The notes under the pieces were generated by a model. It saw only the letters and a list, made by a program, of their open reading frames with translations, was not told the origin of the DNA and searched no databases. A stretch of 64,000 nt of DNA from JBBQUN01 sp963717115 (GTDB taxonomy: Bacteria > Actinomycetota > Acidimicrobiia > Acidimicrobiales > SZUA-35): positions 558,001 to 622,000 of the forward strand of contig CAVQVO010000002.1 in assembly GCA_963717115.1 (NCBI GenBank), in the 5' to 3' direction. The translations under genes were made by a program, and so were the position numbers. Shown here piece after piece: positions 1 to 8,144 of this stretch (its first letter is position 1; the number at the start of each line of letters is the position of its first letter).

Positions 1-375
1 GGGTCCGGCGAGCTGCCGAACGACGCCGTCGGCGGCGATGCGGCCCTCGTGTTGCGGAACTACTCACCGGCCCAGATCGACGACACGATCGACGAATCCG
101 GTCGTCAGGCGGTCGACCATCTGGTCGCCACCGGTGCCCTGACCTCCGAAGGCCCGCTGACACCCGAGGACATCCGCACCATGCTCTTCATCGCGTTGAG
201 CACCCAACAGCTGCGCAGCATCCTGCACGATGCCCGCGCCGAGGAGCCGCTCTTCGCCCTGGGCGAGGCCCCGGCGACCTCAGGCGAGCTGCCGACCTGG
301 GTCGATGTCGACCGAGGGCCGGACCCCGGCGACGACGAACCACCGTCGGGCCATCTCTACGCCACGGGCGCCTGA
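1..375 (+). CDS. C-terminal part of an unrecognised protein
   Basis: The frame is open from the first base of the window, so the gene starts upstream; the GTG at 49 is only an internal candidate start. About 124 codons are visible, ending at the TGA at 373-375. The fragment is acidic and hydrophilic, with no membrane segment or catalytic motif I recognise, and ends in a Pro/Asp/Gly-rich tail. GC-rich third codon positions support real coding. The next feature is a tRNA on the other strand, so this is probably the last gene of its transcript. Function unknown. Confidence 0.55.
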   Translation, partial: GSGELPNDAVGGDAALVLRNYSPAQIDDTIDESGRQAVDHLVATGALTSEGPLTPEDIRTMLFIALSTQQLRSILHDARAEEPLFALGEAPATSGELPTWVDVDRGPDPGDDEPPSGHLYATGA

Positions 376-458
376 GCCGGCTCGACGCCGAAGAGCCCCG
401 GGACCACGCGACCCGGCTCGCTCCGGCCACCCCGAGAGCCCTGCCGCCCAAAACGGCC

Positions 459-494
459 ATCCCCCGGCGGGCGCTGGCGCCGACACCGGGGGAT
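459..494 (-). terminator. Hairpin terminator behind tRNA-Ala
   Basis: A 9-bp perfect inverted repeat (ATCCCCCGG / CCGGGGGAT) encloses a GC-rich 18-nt loop. It lies directly downstream of the minus-strand tRNA-Ala gene, and a short T run (GGCCGTTTT) follows in the minus direction. It probably ends the tRNA transcript. Confidence 0.45.
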
Positions 495-502
495 TCACGG
501 GG

Positions 503-576
503 TGGAGGTGAGGGGATTCGAACCCCTGGCCTCCTCGATGCGACCGAGGCGCTCTAGCCAACTGAGCTACACCCCC
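503..576 (-). tRNA. tRNA-Ala (anticodon CGC)
   Basis: The minus strand folds into a 74-nt cloverleaf: acceptor GGGGGTG/CACCTCC, a D arm with AGTTGGCTA, anticodon stem CCTCG/CGAGG with loop GTCGCAT (anticodon CGC at the expected place after U33), a 5-nt variable loop and a TTCGAAT T-loop. The acceptor contains the G3:U70 wobble pair that marks alanine tRNAs, which agrees with the anticodon. It reads GCG codons, frequent in this GC-rich genome. CCA is not fully encoded. Confidence 0.95.
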
Positions 577-659
577 GCGTGGAACGTGCGAGATCCTAGC
601 GAGGAAACCGGCCAAGCCCGCCGGGGCCGAACGGTTTCACCCGCCCCGATCCGACGGCT

Positions 660-1127
660 TCAGTACTCGCCGGCGGCCTGCTGGTAGCCGCCGACCGAGG
701 TCTGGTCGGTCGTGCCGAGGTAGGTGACCTTCTGGAGACGCATGTTCTCGTTGGCACCGGCCCGGGAGGCCAGCACGAGATAGCCGGCGAGCACGGCGTC
801 GAGCAGCAGGTGCTGCCACACGAAGATGCCGCGGAGCACCACGGCGAGCAGGAACGAGACCGTCACGGCACCCACGATCCCCATCAGCAGCTGGAGGCGG
901 CGCTTGTGGACCGACTGGTACTGCCAGCCACCCGTCGTCATCGACCGGCTGCGTTCGGGTGTCTGGCCGAGCACCGAGAGGGACTTGTTGAAGTGTCCGA
1001 CGGGGTCGCGGCGCGCCCCGTTCATGAGGTTCTGCAACGAGGGTCGAAGCAGGACCCAACCCCAGAGAACGACCAGGCCGGCGATCACGAGTGTGGGAAC
1101 GGAAACTAGGTCCATGTCGTGGGGCAC
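660..1127 (-). CDS. GlpR/SepX-like divisome membrane protein
   Basis: A 155-residue protein with one N-terminal membrane segment (about residues 8-28), a basic cytoplasmic linker, and two further segments near 78-98 and 102-122. The order (TM, an arginine-rich stretch with DPVGHFNKSLSVLG, a KRR motif, then paired TMs) resembles actinobacterial GlpR of Corynebacterium and SepX of Streptomyces, the membrane partners of the gephyrin-like protein Glp and FtsZ. Those genes sit next to moeA/glp and moaC, and here moaC, moaA and moeA follow within 3.5 kb. The GTG start at 1127 lies only 3 nt after AGGAG; an ATG at 1115 is the alternative. It could instead be an unrelated small membrane protein. Family call is from pattern and synteny only. 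Confidence 0.5.
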   Translation of the reverse strand: MPHDMDLVSVPTLVIAGLVVLWGWVLLRPSLQNLMNGARRDPVGHFNKSLSVLGQTPERSRSMTTGGWQYQSVHKRRLQLLMGIVGAVTVSFLLAVVLRGIFVWQHLLLDAVLAGYLVLASRAGANENMRLQKVTYLGTTDQTSVGGYQQAAGEY

Positions 1128-1232
1128 CCTCTCCTGGCTGTCAGAGGGGTTCGATCAACGAACGGACCCCGAAACCGTTGGCAAACCTACTACGACGCCC
1201 CGCGGCCTACAACCACCCATGGCGTCGAACCT

Positions 1233-1745
1233 TCATTGTCGGTAGTGGCCGCCATCGAGCTCGTCGGGTCCTTCGCGTCGATAGGTACCGGAGCGTCCAC
1301 CGGTCTTCTCCCACAGCGCGATCTCCCCGATCGTCATCGACTTGTCGGCCGATTTGCACATGTCGTAGATGGTCAGCGCCGCGACCGAGACCGCCATCAG
1401 CGCCTCCATCTCGACCCCGGTCCGGTCGACGGTGTCGACCTGGGCCTCGATGTCGATGAACGTGTCACCGATCTCGAAGTTGACCAGGACGGCACCCACC
1501 ATCAGGGGATGGCACAGCGGGATCAGATCGCTGGTTCGCTTCGCCGCCTGGATGCCGGCGACCCGGGCCACCGCCAGGACGTCACCCTTGGAGACCGCCC
1601 GCTGCGCGACGAGCGCCGTGGTCTCGGCCTGCATGCTCACCCGACCCCGGGCGATGGCCCGGCGGTAGGTCGGCTCCTTGGGGGTCACGTCGACCATGCG
1701 AGCACGGCCGAGGGGATCGAGGTGGGTGAAGTGTCCGTCAGTCAC
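1233..1745 (-). CDS. moaC: Cyclic pyranopterin monophosphate synthase MoaC
   Basis: MoaC converts the MoaA product 3',8-cyclo-7,8-dihydro-GTP into cyclic pyranopterin monophosphate, the first stable intermediate of molybdenum cofactor synthesis, in the cytoplasm. The 170-residue protein has the usual length and hallmark segments: LIPLCHPL near residue 75, GVEMEALMAVSVAALTIYD near 110-128, and a following CKSADK. The start is a GTG at 1745, 20 bp after the stop of moaA on the same strand, so the two are probably co-transcribed. The C-terminal tail after the TGGRSG motif is short and basic, as in the family. Confidence 0.95.
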   Translation of the reverse strand: MTDGHFTHLDPLGRARMVDVTPKEPTYRRAIARGRVSMQAETTALVAQRAVSKGDVLAVARVAGIQAAKRTSDLIPLCHPLMVGAVLVNFEIGDTFIDIEAQVDTVDRTGVEMEALMAVSVAALTIYDMCKSADKSMTIGEIALWEKTGGRSGTYRREGPDELDGGHYRQ

Positions 1746-1765
1746 CGCCCCAGCCTACGAGAAGG

Positions 1766-2743
1766 TCATCCCCCGAGTTGGCTCATCGACTTCGAGGGAC
1801 GGATGAAGTGCACCTGACCGATGGCGTGACCGGCCCACTTGCGTTCGACCTCGCCGGCGATGGCGGCGATCAGGTCGTCGTCGGAGCCGCCGTTGCGCAG
1901 GATCGTGCGGAGGTCGACGTGTTCGGTGGCGAACAGGCAGTTGCGCAACTGGCCCTCGGCCGAGAGCCGCATCCGGTCGCAGCTCTCACAGAACGGTTGG
2001 GTGACGCTGGCGATGACCCCGAACTCACCCTGTCCGTCTCGATAGCGGAACCGCTCGGCCGGCTCGTGACCCCGGCTGACGGGGTCGAAATCGAAGTGCT
2101 CGGCGGCTCGGTCGAGGATCTCGGCGTAGGGCACGACCCGGTCGGCCGACCACTCGCCCTGGGCGTCGAGCGGCATGAATTCGATGAAGCGAACGGTGAC
2201 GCCGCGCTCTCGCCCGAAGCGGAGGAAGTCCACCACCTCGTCGTCGTTGATGCCGCGCATGAGGACCACGTTGAGCTTCACGGGCGAGAACCCCGCGGCG
2301 ACGGCGGCTTCGATGCCGTCGAGGACCCGACCGAGTTCGTCGCGTTGGGTGAGGCGGCGGAACCGCTCGGGATCGAGCGAATCGATGCTGATGTTGATCC
2401 GCTCGAGACCGGCCCGACGAAGATCACCGGCGATGAGCGCGAGCGTGGCACCGTTGGTGGTCATCGCCAGGTCGACGCCGAGCCGGGCGATCTTCTCGAC
2501 GAGCAGGGGCAGTCGGGCCCGGACCGTGGGTTCGCCGCCGGTCAACCGGACCGAGGTCACCCCGCAGCGTTCGACCAGGATCCGCGTGATGCGCTCGATC
2601 TCCTCGAACGAGAGCAGGTCGGAACGGTCGAGCCACTCCATGCCCTCCTCGGGCATGCAGTACAAGCACCGGAAGTTGCAGCGATCGGTGATCGAGATCC
2701 GCAGGTCGGTGTGCACGCGCCCGAAACGGTCGATGAGCTCCAT
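1766..2743 (-). CDS. moaA: GTP 3',8-cyclase MoaA (radical SAM)
   Basis: MoaA is a radical SAM enzyme that rearranges GTP to 3',8-cyclo-7,8-dihydro-GTP in molybdenum cofactor synthesis. The N-terminal 4Fe-4S motif is visible as C22-x3-C26-x2-C29 (DRCNFRCLYCMP). The C-terminal cluster cysteines occur in FCESCDRMR and, 13 residues later, NCLFA. RLTGGEPTVR matches the SAM-binding GGEP motif. The protein ends in Gly-Gly, the conserved MoaA tail needed for activity. At 325 residues it has normal length. The ATG start at 2743 opens the moaA-moaC unit; the VOC gene upstream runs the other way. Confidence 0.95.
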   Translation of the reverse strand: MELIDRFGRVHTDLRISITDRCNFRCLYCMPEEGMEWLDRSDLLSFEEIERITRILVERCGVTSVRLTGGEPTVRARLPLLVEKIARLGVDLAMTTNGATLALIAGDLRRAGLERINISIDSLDPERFRRLTQRDELGRVLDGIEAAVAAGFSPVKLNVVLMRGINDDEVVDFLRFGRERGVTVRFIEFMPLDAQGEWSADRVVPYAEILDRAAEHFDFDPVSRGHEPAERFRYRDGQGEFGVIASVTQPFCESCDRMRLSAEGQLRNCLFATEHVDLRTILRNGGSDDDLIAAIAGEVERKWAGHAIGQVHFIRPSKSMSQLGG

Positions 2744-2923
2744 CGGCCCAGGCTAGTGCCCGCTCCGAGTTCCCGACAGGTCGCCGAGCGCGACCGGTGG
2801 CCAGGCACCGGCGACACGGACGACAATGCGATACCGCGACACCGCGACACCGGACGCGGCGACCCGACGACGCACGGGATTCGCCGGTCGCCCGATCCCG
2901 TTGCCCCATCGAGGAGAATGCCC

Positions 2924-3337
2924 ATGCCACCACCAGAGCCAACGTCGACACCCCGAACGAGTTTGGACCTCGGCGCCTTCTCGGTCAGTCTCACCGTGCA
3001 GGATCTCGCCGCCTCGCAGGCCTTCTACGAGCACCTCGGCTTCACGGTGACCGGAGGAGACGCCGACGAGCATTGGCTCATCCTGATCAACGGGACGACC
3101 ATCATCGGCCTGTTCCAGGGCATGTTCGACCGGAACATCCTGACGTTCAACCCGGGTCTGGCCAACGACACGACCGAGGTCGATCCGTTCACCGACGTGC
3201 GCGAGATCCAGTCGCGTCTCGATGCCGCAGGGATCGAGATCCAGCAGCGAGTCGACCCCGACGCCACGTCGGGACCCGGATCGATCATGCTCGCCGACCC
3301 GGACGGCAACGCGATCCTCATCGATCAGTTCCGCTGA
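2924..3337 (+). CDS. VOC (glyoxalase/bleomycin resistance) family protein
   Basis: A 137-residue single-domain protein of the vicinal oxygen chelate superfamily. The N-terminal half has the typical VSLTVQDLAASQAFYEHLGF pattern and the C-terminal half ends with the usual DPDGNAILIDQ strand. VOC proteins bind a divalent metal in a paired beta-alpha-beta-beta-beta fold and act as lyases, dioxygenases or antibiotic binders; the substrate here cannot be told. GAGGAG at 2911-2916 lies 7 nt before the ATG at 2924, which decides this start over the ATG at 2918. It sits between moaA and moeA on the opposite strand. Confidence 0.85.
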   Translation: MPPPEPTSTPRTSLDLGAFSVSLTVQDLAASQAFYEHLGFTVTGGDADEHWLILINGTTIIGLFQGMFDRNILTFNPGLANDTTEVDPFTDVREIQSRLDAAGIEIQQRVDPDATSGPGSIMLADPDGNAILIDQFR

Positions 3338-3365
3338 GGGCCGGCTCCGCAGCCGGGGCGCTCCC

Positions 3366-4611
3366 TCATTCGGCGAGCTGGATCACCCGAACCCGCTGCC
3401 CGGCGGCGACGCCGTCGCCGTCGGGAAGGATGGCGAGCCCGTTGGCCGTGGCCAGCGCGCTGAGTTGATGCGAACCCTGACCGCCGGCCGACCGGGTCCG
3501 CCAGGCGCCGTCGGGCTCGGGAGCGAGCACCACGCGTTGGAAGTGCACCTTGCCGTCGGGGTGACGGTGCAGTGGCTCGTCGGCCAGGGCCCAGACCCGG
3601 CGCCGTTCGACGGTGGTCATGCCCATCATCGAGCGGATGGCCGGGCGGGCGAACAGCTCGAAACTCACCACGGAACTGACCGGATTGCCGGGCAGCCCGA
3701 ACACCGGGACCCCGAGCAACATGCCGAAGGCGAGGGGCTTGGCCGGCTTGATGGCGACCTGCATCCAGTTCAGCTCGCCGAGTTCGCTCAGCACCTTCTT
3801 GACGAAGTCGAAGTCGCCCATGCTGACACCACCCGAGGTCAGCAGCACGTCGACGGGACGCTCGGAGTCGGGATCGACTGCGGCGCGCAGCGCCCGATCG
3901 ATCGCCGTCTCGTCGTCGGCGAGGCGCCCGAGGTCGACCGGTTCGGCACCGGCCTCACGCAGGAGCGCGAGCAGGGTCGGTCGATTCGAGTCGCGGATCT
4001 GCCCCGGTTCGAGGGTGACCGGTCCGTCGACGAGTTCGTCACCGGTCGAGAACACGCCGACCCGCGCCCGCCGGCGCACGGCAACGGACTCGACGCCCAC
4101 GCTGGCCATGACCCCGATGTGGCCCGGGGTGATGAGGGTCCCGGGGCCGAACACGACCGTTCCCGGCAGTGAGATCGTCACCCGCCGGTCGGACGTGGTT
4201 GCCGACGGGCACCTCGGCCAGCAGCTCGACGGTCTCGGGCCCGGTACCGGCTCGGTCCGCGATCCGGGTCAGCTCGACCATGATGACGGCGTCGGCGCCC
4301 TCGGGAATCGGGGCACCGGTCATGATGCGCATCGCCTCGCCGGCTTCGAGTCGCCGGGGCGCAACCGCCCCGGCGGCGACCGTTGCCACGACGGGGAGTG
4401 CGGCCGGCGTGGTCTCGCCGGCTCCGACCGAGTCGGCGGCACGGATGGCGAAGCCGTCCATCGCGGTGTTGGCGAAGGGAGGGATGGGCTCGGTGGCGAC
4501 GACGTCTTGCTGGAGCACGAGTCCGAGTGATTCGGCCAGCGGGACCTCGACGATCGGGAGGAGCCCGATGTCGTCGTTGATCCGGGCCTGGGCCTCTTCG
4601 AGCGAGATCAT
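3366..4611 (-). pseudogene. moeA: Molybdopterin molybdotransferase MoeA / Glp, frameshifted
   Basis: MoeA inserts molybdate into adenylylated molybdopterin; in Actinobacteria the gephyrin-like paralogue Glp also binds FtsZ. The N-terminal part (from ATG 4611) has the MoeA opening MISLEEAQARI, the motif PPFANTAMDGFAIRA and IMTGAPIPEGADAVI. The frame then shifts near 4160-4165, and the rest continues in another frame with GHIGVMASVG, the phosphate-binding TSGGVSMGDFDFVK and FGLPGNPVSS. The total is 1246 nt, one more than a multiple of three. Dropping one G from a GGG run restores a 414-residue MoeA of normal length, so this may be a sequence error. It lies next to moaA/moaC and the GlpR-like gene. 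Confidence 0.85.
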
Positions 4612-4690
4612 GACCGCAACCTACCCGGCACGGACGCCTCGCTCACTCCGGTACCGGGCGGGCGCCCCGGCGCCGACCAACGACGGCGGT

Positions 4691-4866
4691 GACCAACTCG
4701 AACCGCGGCGTTTCGGCGCCCCGGCGCCGAAAGGCCGGAAGTGAGGAAGCCCGCCAGGGCTGACGAACGACGGCGGCGACCAGTGACCAACTCGAACCGG
4801 GGCGTTTCGGCGCCCCGGCGCCGAAAGGCCGGAAGTGAGGAAGCCCGCCAGGGCTGACGAACGACG
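4691..4866. repeat. Two 82-bp direct repeats, each with a 22-bp palindrome
   Basis: Copy 1 (4691-4772) and copy 2 (4785-4866) differ at one base and are separated by 12 bp. Each carries a perfect 10-bp inverted repeat (TTTCGGCGCC, 2-nt spacer, GGCGCCGAAA) at 4711-4732 and 4805-4826. The block fills the gap between the moeA start and tRNA-Val(CAC) and abuts the 3' end of the tRNA. The hairpins could end the tRNA transcript. Confidence 0.85.
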
Positions 4867-4940
4867 TGGACCGTACAAGACTTGAACTTGTGACCTCTCG
4901 CGTGTGAGGCGAGCGCTCTAGCCAACTGAGCTAACGGTCC
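4867..4940 (-). tRNA. tRNA-Val (anticodon CAC)
   Basis: A 74-nt cloverleaf on the minus strand: acceptor GGACCGT/ACGGTCC, anticodon stem CTCGC/GCGAG with loop CTCACAC giving anticodon CAC, T-loop TTCAAGT, discriminator A. It reads GUG. A second valine tRNA (GAC) lies near 50.4 kb. A repeated hairpin block follows immediately downstream. Confidence 0.95.
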
Positions 4941-5003
4941 GGGGCGCCAAAGGATAACTCGGGCCTCAGCCAATGCGGCACCCGAGCCTGGCAAGCTGTG
5001 GTG

Positions 5004-6048
5004 ATGGTCCGCCGTCGCCGACGTCATCGTTCCTGCGCTCGTTCGCTCGGGGCATCCCCGCCGGGCTCGGCCGTCTTGCTCGTCGCGGTGTTCGTGGTGT
5101 TCGCGCTCGGGACCGCGGCCTGCTCGGGCAGCGAGGGCGAGACCTCCACCTCCGCCGGATCGGGTACCACGGTCGATCCCGAGTCCGGCCTCCCCGAAGA
5201 CACGGTCCTCTTCGACGACGACAGCCCCGACGAGTCCGGGACCACCGACGAAACCGCCGACGGCGACGGAGGAGCGCCGACCGACGACGGTGCGGCACCG
5301 AGGGCACCGGCCACCACACCGAGCCTCGTCATCGACACCTTCGGCGTCCTCGGTGGCTGGACGGGCAGCGCCTGGGACAACGCCGACGACCCCTCGGCGG
5401 CCGAGCTCGCCTTCGCCGAAGGGGCCACGTTCCAGACGGTGGGCTTCGGCGCAACCGTCGACACCGTCGTGGCCGGGGCGCCCCAGGTCGTGTGCGATCC
5501 CATCGAGACGATCGGCCTGCCGACCGCCCCGGAGCTCGCCTTCACGCCCGATCCCGTGCTCGGCGTCCTCGCCGACTGGGATCCGACACCACGAACGCGC
5601 GGTCCGGACGGCGGCGTCGGACGTCTACGTCCAACAGATCGCCGCACTGCTCGAGCAGAACGGGATCGATCCGACGCTCGCGTCGGTGGACTCGATCGAC
5701 CGGATCGATCTCGAGGGTGACGGCGTCGACGAGGCCGTGGTCACCGCCAATCGTCAGGCAACCTGGCCCGAACCATCGGCCGGCGACTTCTCGATCGTGC
5801 TCCTGCGCAAGGTCATCGACGACCAGGTCCAGACAGCGATCCTCTACTCGTCCTATCAGGTCGACGAACCCGAGCAGTACTTCTGGGTCCGGGGTCGGCT
5901 CGTCGGCTTCGGCGACTTCAACGGCGACGCCAAGCTCGAGATCATCGTGGCGTCGGAGTACTACGAGGGCGCCGGACTCGAGGTCTTCGAGTACGTCGAC
6001 GACGACCTCGGCCCCGTCCTGGTCCTCGACTCCGGCTGCGGCGCCTGA
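5004..6048 (+). pseudogene. Secreted lipoprotein with FG-GAP/VCBS-like strands, frameshifted
   Basis: The N-terminus (ATG 5004) is highly basic, followed by a hydrophobic stretch ending in LGTAAC, a lipobox, then a long Ser/Thr/Asp/Gly-rich acidic linker: a typical Gram-positive lipoprotein. The second half contains IDLEGDGVDEAVV and GDFNGDAKLEIIV, strand-loop units like the calcium-binding FG-GAP/VCBS repeats. The reading frame changes near 5575-5595: the upstream frame ends at 5720, while the downstream frame runs to TGA 6046-6048. The total of 1045 nt is one base over a multiple of three. Removing one G from the GGG at 5578-5580 gives a continuous 347-residue protein. Function unknown; probably surface-exposed. 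Confidence 0.7.
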
Positions 6049-6090
6049 CCCGCCCGCCTCTCCCCCTCCGCTGGACTGCTGGCCCGATCT

Positions 6091-6160
6091 CGTTCTGGCG
6101 AGCCTGCGTCCCTCTCGGGGCACGATGAGCCGCCGGAACGAGGACAGGGGGACGGTGGCC
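6091..6160. repeat. Copy of a dispersed palindromic intergenic element
   Basis: The 16 bases CGTTCTGGCGAGCCTG at 6091-6106 recur, with CGTCCC continuing, as part of the palindrome at 13186-13235, and a right arm recurs near 25909. It lies in the 174-bp gap between two convergent genes. The right half here is degenerate. It could act as a terminator or be a REP-like element. Confidence 0.5.
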
Positions 6161-6222
6161 CGCCAGTTCGCCGCCGGTTGGCGCCGCAGGGTCCCGAGCG
6201 AGGGCGATCGGAGCGAAGCGGG

Positions 6223-6897
6223 TCAGCCGAGGCAGGCGGTCTTGCCGTCACCGACGGGTTGCAGGAGCTTCGTGCCCGGCGGGCACAGCCCTCCCGGTTC
6301 GGTCACGGCGATCAACACACCGTCCTCGGTACCGGTGCAGGGCACGACGAGCAGTCCGGCGTCGGGGAGCCGGCGCACGCAGGCACCCGGGTCGACCCCG
6401 ATGTCGGGACCGGGGAACGTGGTCGTGGTGGTGGATTCACCCGGGGTACGGGCATAGGCCGTGAACACGACGATGCCGACGGCGAGCACCACGAATGCCG
6501 CGACCGGCAGGGCTCGCAGCATCCAGGAGTTCTTGTATTCGGCCGATTCCACCTGCGAACGGCGGCGAGCGGCCAGGAACTCCGGATCGAGCAGTCGGGG
6601 ATCGATCCGCGTGATCCCGTCGGTCGTCTGCACGCCGGGCCGCGACGTCGTGGTCGCACCACGCAGACCGAGGTCGTAGGACTGCCGCCGCTGGACGTCG
6701 CCCAGGACCCGCCAGGCCTCGTTGACCCGACGCATCGACGATTCGGCGTCGAGGGCCCGTCCCCGGTCGGGGTCGGCGCCGAGACGATCGGGGTGCCAGC
6801 GACGGGCCTGATCGAGGTAGGCGCGACGAATCTCGTCGTGTGACGCACCCGTGGGCACGCCGAGTACCTCGTAGTGGGTGGTCGCCGGAGTGGCCAA
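6223..6897 (-). CDS. Membrane-anchored DnaJ-domain protein
   Basis: The N-terminal 60 residues form a J domain (THYEVLGVPTGASHDEIRRA) with the Hsp70-stimulating His-Pro-Asp at residues 35-37. A linker follows, then one membrane segment near residues 132-152 (LPVAAFVVLAVGIVVFTAYA) and a C-terminal extracytoplasmic domain of about 65 residues with three cysteines. The J domain would face the cytoplasm and recruit DnaK to the membrane. No zinc-finger or substrate-binding DnaJ domains are present, so it is not the housekeeping DnaJ. The ATG start at 6897 precedes the J domain directly. The gene stands alone, divergent from the LLM gene at 6973. Confidence 0.85.
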   Translation of the reverse strand: MATPATTHYEVLGVPTGASHDEIRRAYLDQARRWHPDRLGADPDRGRALDAESSMRRVNEAWRVLGDVQRRQSYDLGLRGATTTSRPGVQTTDGITRIDPRLLDPEFLAARRRSQVESAEYKNSWMLRALPVAAFVVLAVGIVVFTAYARTPGESTTTTTFPGPDIGVDPGACVRRLPDAGLLVVPCTGTEDGVLIAVTEPGGLCPPGTKLLQPVGDGKTACLG

Positions 6898-6972
6898 CGA
6901 GAACGCCTTTCCTTGCTCGACCCGGACAGCCTAGGGATGCTACACAGCGGTCGAAGGATCGAAGGAGCGACC

Positions 6973-8001
6973 ATGAAGCTGGCATTGGGACTCGGTTACT
7001 GGGGTAGCGGCCCGCCCGCGGGAGCGCTCGAGCAGCTCTTGGCGGCCGAGGAGTTCGGTTTCGACAGCGTGTGGACGGCCGAGGCCTACGGCTCCGACGC
7101 GCTCACACCGCTGGCCTGGTGGGGGGCCAGGACCGAACGCATCGGGCTCGGCACCTCGATCTGCCAGATGTCGGCCCGGACACCCACGGCGATGGCCATG
7201 GCCGCCATGAGCCTCGACCATCTGTCGGGCGGCCGATTCCGACTCGGCCTCGGGGCATCCGGACCCCAGGTCGTCGAGGGCTGGTACGGCCAGCCCTATC
7301 CCCGCCCCCTCGAACGAACCCGCGAGTACGTCGACATCGTGCGCAAGGTCCTGGCCCGCGAGGAACCGGTCGCCTACGAAGGACGGCACTACGAGCTGCC
7401 CCACCCGGGCGGGGCCGGGCTCGGCAAGCCGCTGAAGTCGACCATCCATCCCTACCGCACCGACATCCCGATCTACCTGGGTGCCGAGGGTCCGAAGAAC
7501 GTGGCGCTCACGGCCGAGATCGCCGACGGCTGGCTTCCCCTCTTCTTCTCGCCCAAGGACAACGACTTCTACGCCGACGCCCTGGCCGAGGGGTTCGCCC
7601 GGCCGGGCGCGCAACGCACGGCCGACGACTTCGACGTCGTCGCCGTGGTGTCGATCGTGATCAACGACGACGTCGAAGCCGCAGCCGACGCCATCCGACC
7701 CATGCTGGCTCTCTACGCCGGCGGCATGGGCGCACGCGAGGCGAACTTCCATCTCAACGTGTTCGATCGCATGGGGTTCGGCGACGCGTGCGCCCGGATC
7801 CAGGAGCTCTACCTGACCGGCGACAAGGTCGCGGCGATCAAGGCCGTGCCGACCGAGATGGTCGAGGCGGTGGCGCTGGTCGGGCCGCCCGACAAGATCC
7901 GTGAGGATCTGACGCAGTGGGAGGACTCGGTGGTCGACACGCTGATGGTCAGCGGTCCGCCGCCGGTGCTCCGCCAGATCACCGACATCGTCCAGGGCTG
8001 A
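6973..8001 (+). CDS. LLM class F420-dependent oxidoreductase
   Basis: A 342-residue TIM-barrel flavin/F420 oxidoreductase of the luciferase-like superfamily. The N-terminus MKLALGLGYWG, the core GFDSVWTAEAYGSDALTPLAWW and SLDHLSGGRFRLGLG are family hallmarks; the C-terminal GPPDKIREDLTQWEDSVVDTLMV is the usual last helix-strand. The overall pattern is of F420-dependent enzymes, but the cofactor is inferred. The ATG at 6973 is preceded by GAAGGAG, which decides the start over upstream in-frame codons. The last 47 bases are part of an 83-bp tandem duplication. Substrate unknown. Confidence 0.85.
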   Translation: MKLALGLGYWGSGPPAGALEQLLAAEEFGFDSVWTAEAYGSDALTPLAWWGARTERIGLGTSICQMSARTPTAMAMAAMSLDHLSGGRFRLGLGASGPQVVEGWYGQPYPRPLERTREYVDIVRKVLAREEPVAYEGRHYELPHPGGAGLGKPLKSTIHPYRTDIPIYLGAEGPKNVALTAEIADGWLPLFFSPKDNDFYADALAEGFARPGAQRTADDFDVVAVVSIVINDDVEAAADAIRPMLALYAGGMGAREANFHLNVFDRMGFGDACARIQELYLTGDKVAAIKAVPTEMVEAVALVGPPDKIREDLTQWEDSVVDTLMVSGPPPVLRQITDIVQG

Positions 8002-8120
8002 CCCCGACACGGAGGCGAAGGACCGCCAAAGCCACCCGTCCGCCGCCGGTGCTCCGCCAGATCACCGACATCGTCCAGGGCTGACCCCGACACGGAGGCG
8101 AAGGACCGCCAAAGCCACCC
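7955..8120. repeat. 83-bp tandem duplication over the 3' end of the LLM gene
   Basis: Copy 1 (7955-8037) contains the last 15 codons and stop of the LLM gene plus 36 bp of spacer; copy 2 (8038-8120) follows directly and is identical, and a 14-bp fragment follows. Copy 2 therefore carries an out-of-context copy of the gene's 3' end that is not translated. Looks like a recent slippage event. Confidence 0.9.
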
Positions 8121-8144
8121 GTCCAGGGCTGACCGATTGCCTGG

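Noticed and set aside
1778..3337. A long plus-strand frame ending in the VOC gene
   Set aside because: Most of it is antisense to moaA. Only the part from ATG 2924 with its ribosome binding site is the gene.
3366..4611. Programmed ribosomal frameshift in moeA
   Set aside because: No slippery heptamer is visible at the junction, and three other unrelated genes in the window show the same +1 base, so an error or mutation is simpler.
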